This document shows positions 63,289-64,000 of a stretch of 64,000 nucleotides of DNA, piece after piece. Source of the stretch: Hyphomicrobiales bacterium (lineage in GTDB: Bacteria > Pseudomonadota > Alphaproteobacteria > Rhizobiales > JAJFHB01); the NCBI GenBank assembly GCA_021775755.1, contig JAJFHE010000059.1, forward strand, positions 1-64,000, written 5' to 3'. The notes beneath the pieces were generated by a model. The model searched no databases. It was not told where the DNA came from and was given only the letters and a program-made list of their open reading frames with translations. The translations under genes and the position numbers were made by a program. Positions within the stretch are counted from its first letter, which is position 1. The number at the start of each line of letters is the position of its first letter.

Positions 63289-64000
63289 ATGAGCGAAGCC
63301 GAGCATGCGGCGGAAGAGGGCGCGAAGGACTTTATTCGCGAGGTGGTGCGCGAGGATCTGGCGTCGGGAGAAACGTCAACCGTCGTGACGCGGTTTCCGC
63401 CGGAGCCCAACGGCTATCTGCACATCGGCCATGCCAAGTCCATGTGCCTGAATTTCGGCGTGGGGGAAGAGTTTGGCGGGCGCTGTCACCTGCGCTTCGA
63501 CGACACCAATCCGGCCAAGGAAGAGCACGAGTATATCGAGGCTATCCAGCGCGACGTGCGCTGGCTCGGGTTCGACTGGGGCGAACATCTCTATTTCGCT
63601 TCAGATCATTTTGAAACGCTGTTCGCGTGGGCCGAGCATCTGATCGAGAACGGTCATGCGTTCGTCGACGACCAAACGGCCGAAGAGATCCGCAACACGC
63701 GCGGCACCCTGACCGAGCCCGGCCAGAACAGCCCCTATCGCGATCGTTCGGTGGAGGAAAATCTCGATCTCTTCCGGCGCATGCGCGCGGGCGAGTTCAG
63801 TGAAGGCGATCGCGTGTTGCGGGCGCGCGTTGACATGTCATCGGGCAATATCAACATGCGCGACCCGGTGATCTACCGGATCCTGCATGCCGAGCACCCG
63901 CGCACCGGAAACACATGGTGCATCTACCCGACCTATGACTTTGCGCATGGCCAGTCCGACGCCATTGAAGGCGTGACGCATTCGCTGTGCACGCTCGAAT
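63289..64000 (+). CDS. glnS: Glutaminyl-tRNA synthetase (5' part, runs off right edge)
   Basis: The first 237 residues of a class Ic synthetase charging tRNA-Gln. [16 protein letters not shown] carries the HIGH motif, and [20 protein letters not shown] and [20 protein letters not shown] are GlnS-specific. GGAGA lies 9 bp before ATG 63289. The gene continues past the window edge. Confidence 0.95.
   Translation, partial: MSEAEHAAEEGAKDFIREVVREDLASGETSTVVTRFPPEPNGYLHIGHAKSMCLNFGVGEEFGGRCHLRFDDTNPAKEEHEYIEAIQRDVRWLGFDWGEHLYFASDHFETLFAWAEHLIENGHAFVDDQTAEEIRNTRGTLTEPGQNSPYRDRSVEENLDLFRRMRAGEFSEGDRVLRARVDMSSGNINMRDPVIYRILHAEHPRTGNTWCIYPTYDFAHGQSDAIEGVTHSLCTLE

Noticed and set aside
1-64000. CRISPR arrays, tRNA or rRNA genes, prophage or integrase
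   Set aside because: No regularly spaced repeats, tRNA-like cloverleaf sequence, rRNA segment or phage gene was recognised on reading; this is a visual check only.

Overview
The window looks like a chromosomal segment of a GC-rich alphaproteobacterium, most likely of the order Hyphomicrobiales (Rhizobiales). The basis is gene order: SRP RNA-dnaX-ybaB-recR, def-fmt-truA-dapE, and a membrane-anchored cytochrome c next to pheA. The genus cannot be named from the sequence alone. Most of the window is housekeeping or metabolic core. It has one mosaic accessory stretch at about 35.4-47 kb and the end of an insertion sequence at the left edge.

Layout. 1-125: end of an IS3-type element. 0.3-5.4 kb: TadD-like TPR lipoprotein, M17 aminopeptidase, MarR-type regulator, NlpC/P60 peptidase, DMT exporter and MaoC hydratase. 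5.4-16.7 kb (minus strand): a Yej-type (microcin C/oligopeptide) ABC importer with two tandem YejA-like binding proteins, YejB, YejE and YejF. It is followed by a GhrA-like 2-hydroxyacid dehydrogenase and an iron-sulfur flavin oxidoreductase. yejB and yejE are separated by 760 bp that hold a small membrane-protein gene. 16.9-19.6 kb: cytochrome c, pheA, nudC. 20.0-22.2 kb: an H-NOX nitric-oxide sensor with a hybrid histidine kinase. 22.9-25.9 kb: 4.5S/SRP RNA with a visible promoter, then dnaX, ybaB, recR. 25.9-31.2 kb: acetyltransferase, amidase, AmpG-like permease, L,D-transpeptidase with terminator, rmuC. 31.3-35.4 kb: def, fmt, truA, a membrane protein and dapE.

35.4-47.0 kb is patchy. 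It holds a decayed IS5-type transposase, an SDR/quinone-reductase/LysR cluster of lower GC, a DUF6159 membrane protein, and a DUF805 fragment cut by an IS1182-type transposase remnant. It also holds a complete PepSY/cytochrome b561/two-component module and a 260-bp foldback MITE with a TTA target duplication sitting just upstream of a SnoaL-like gene.

47.0-50.2 kb: a secreted formylglycine-generating-enzyme-like protein, purB and a DUF2259 protein. 50.2-53.8 kb: a TPP riboswitch followed by thiM-thiE-thiD and, translationally coupled to thiD, an orphan TRAP-type solute-binding protein. 53.8-61.7 kb: phenylacetate catabolism, with paaX-paaK-paaI leftward and paaABCDE plus a PaaJ-type thiolase rightward, divided by a control region with two PaaX-like inverted repeats. 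61.7-64 kb: acetyltransferase, methyltransferase and the 5' end of glnS.

The observations most worth following up are the riboswitch-controlled orphan TRAP binding protein, the MITE, the interrupted yej operon, the paired PaaX-like operators and the H-NOX/kinase pair. I did not find a system that I can claim is wholly undescribed.
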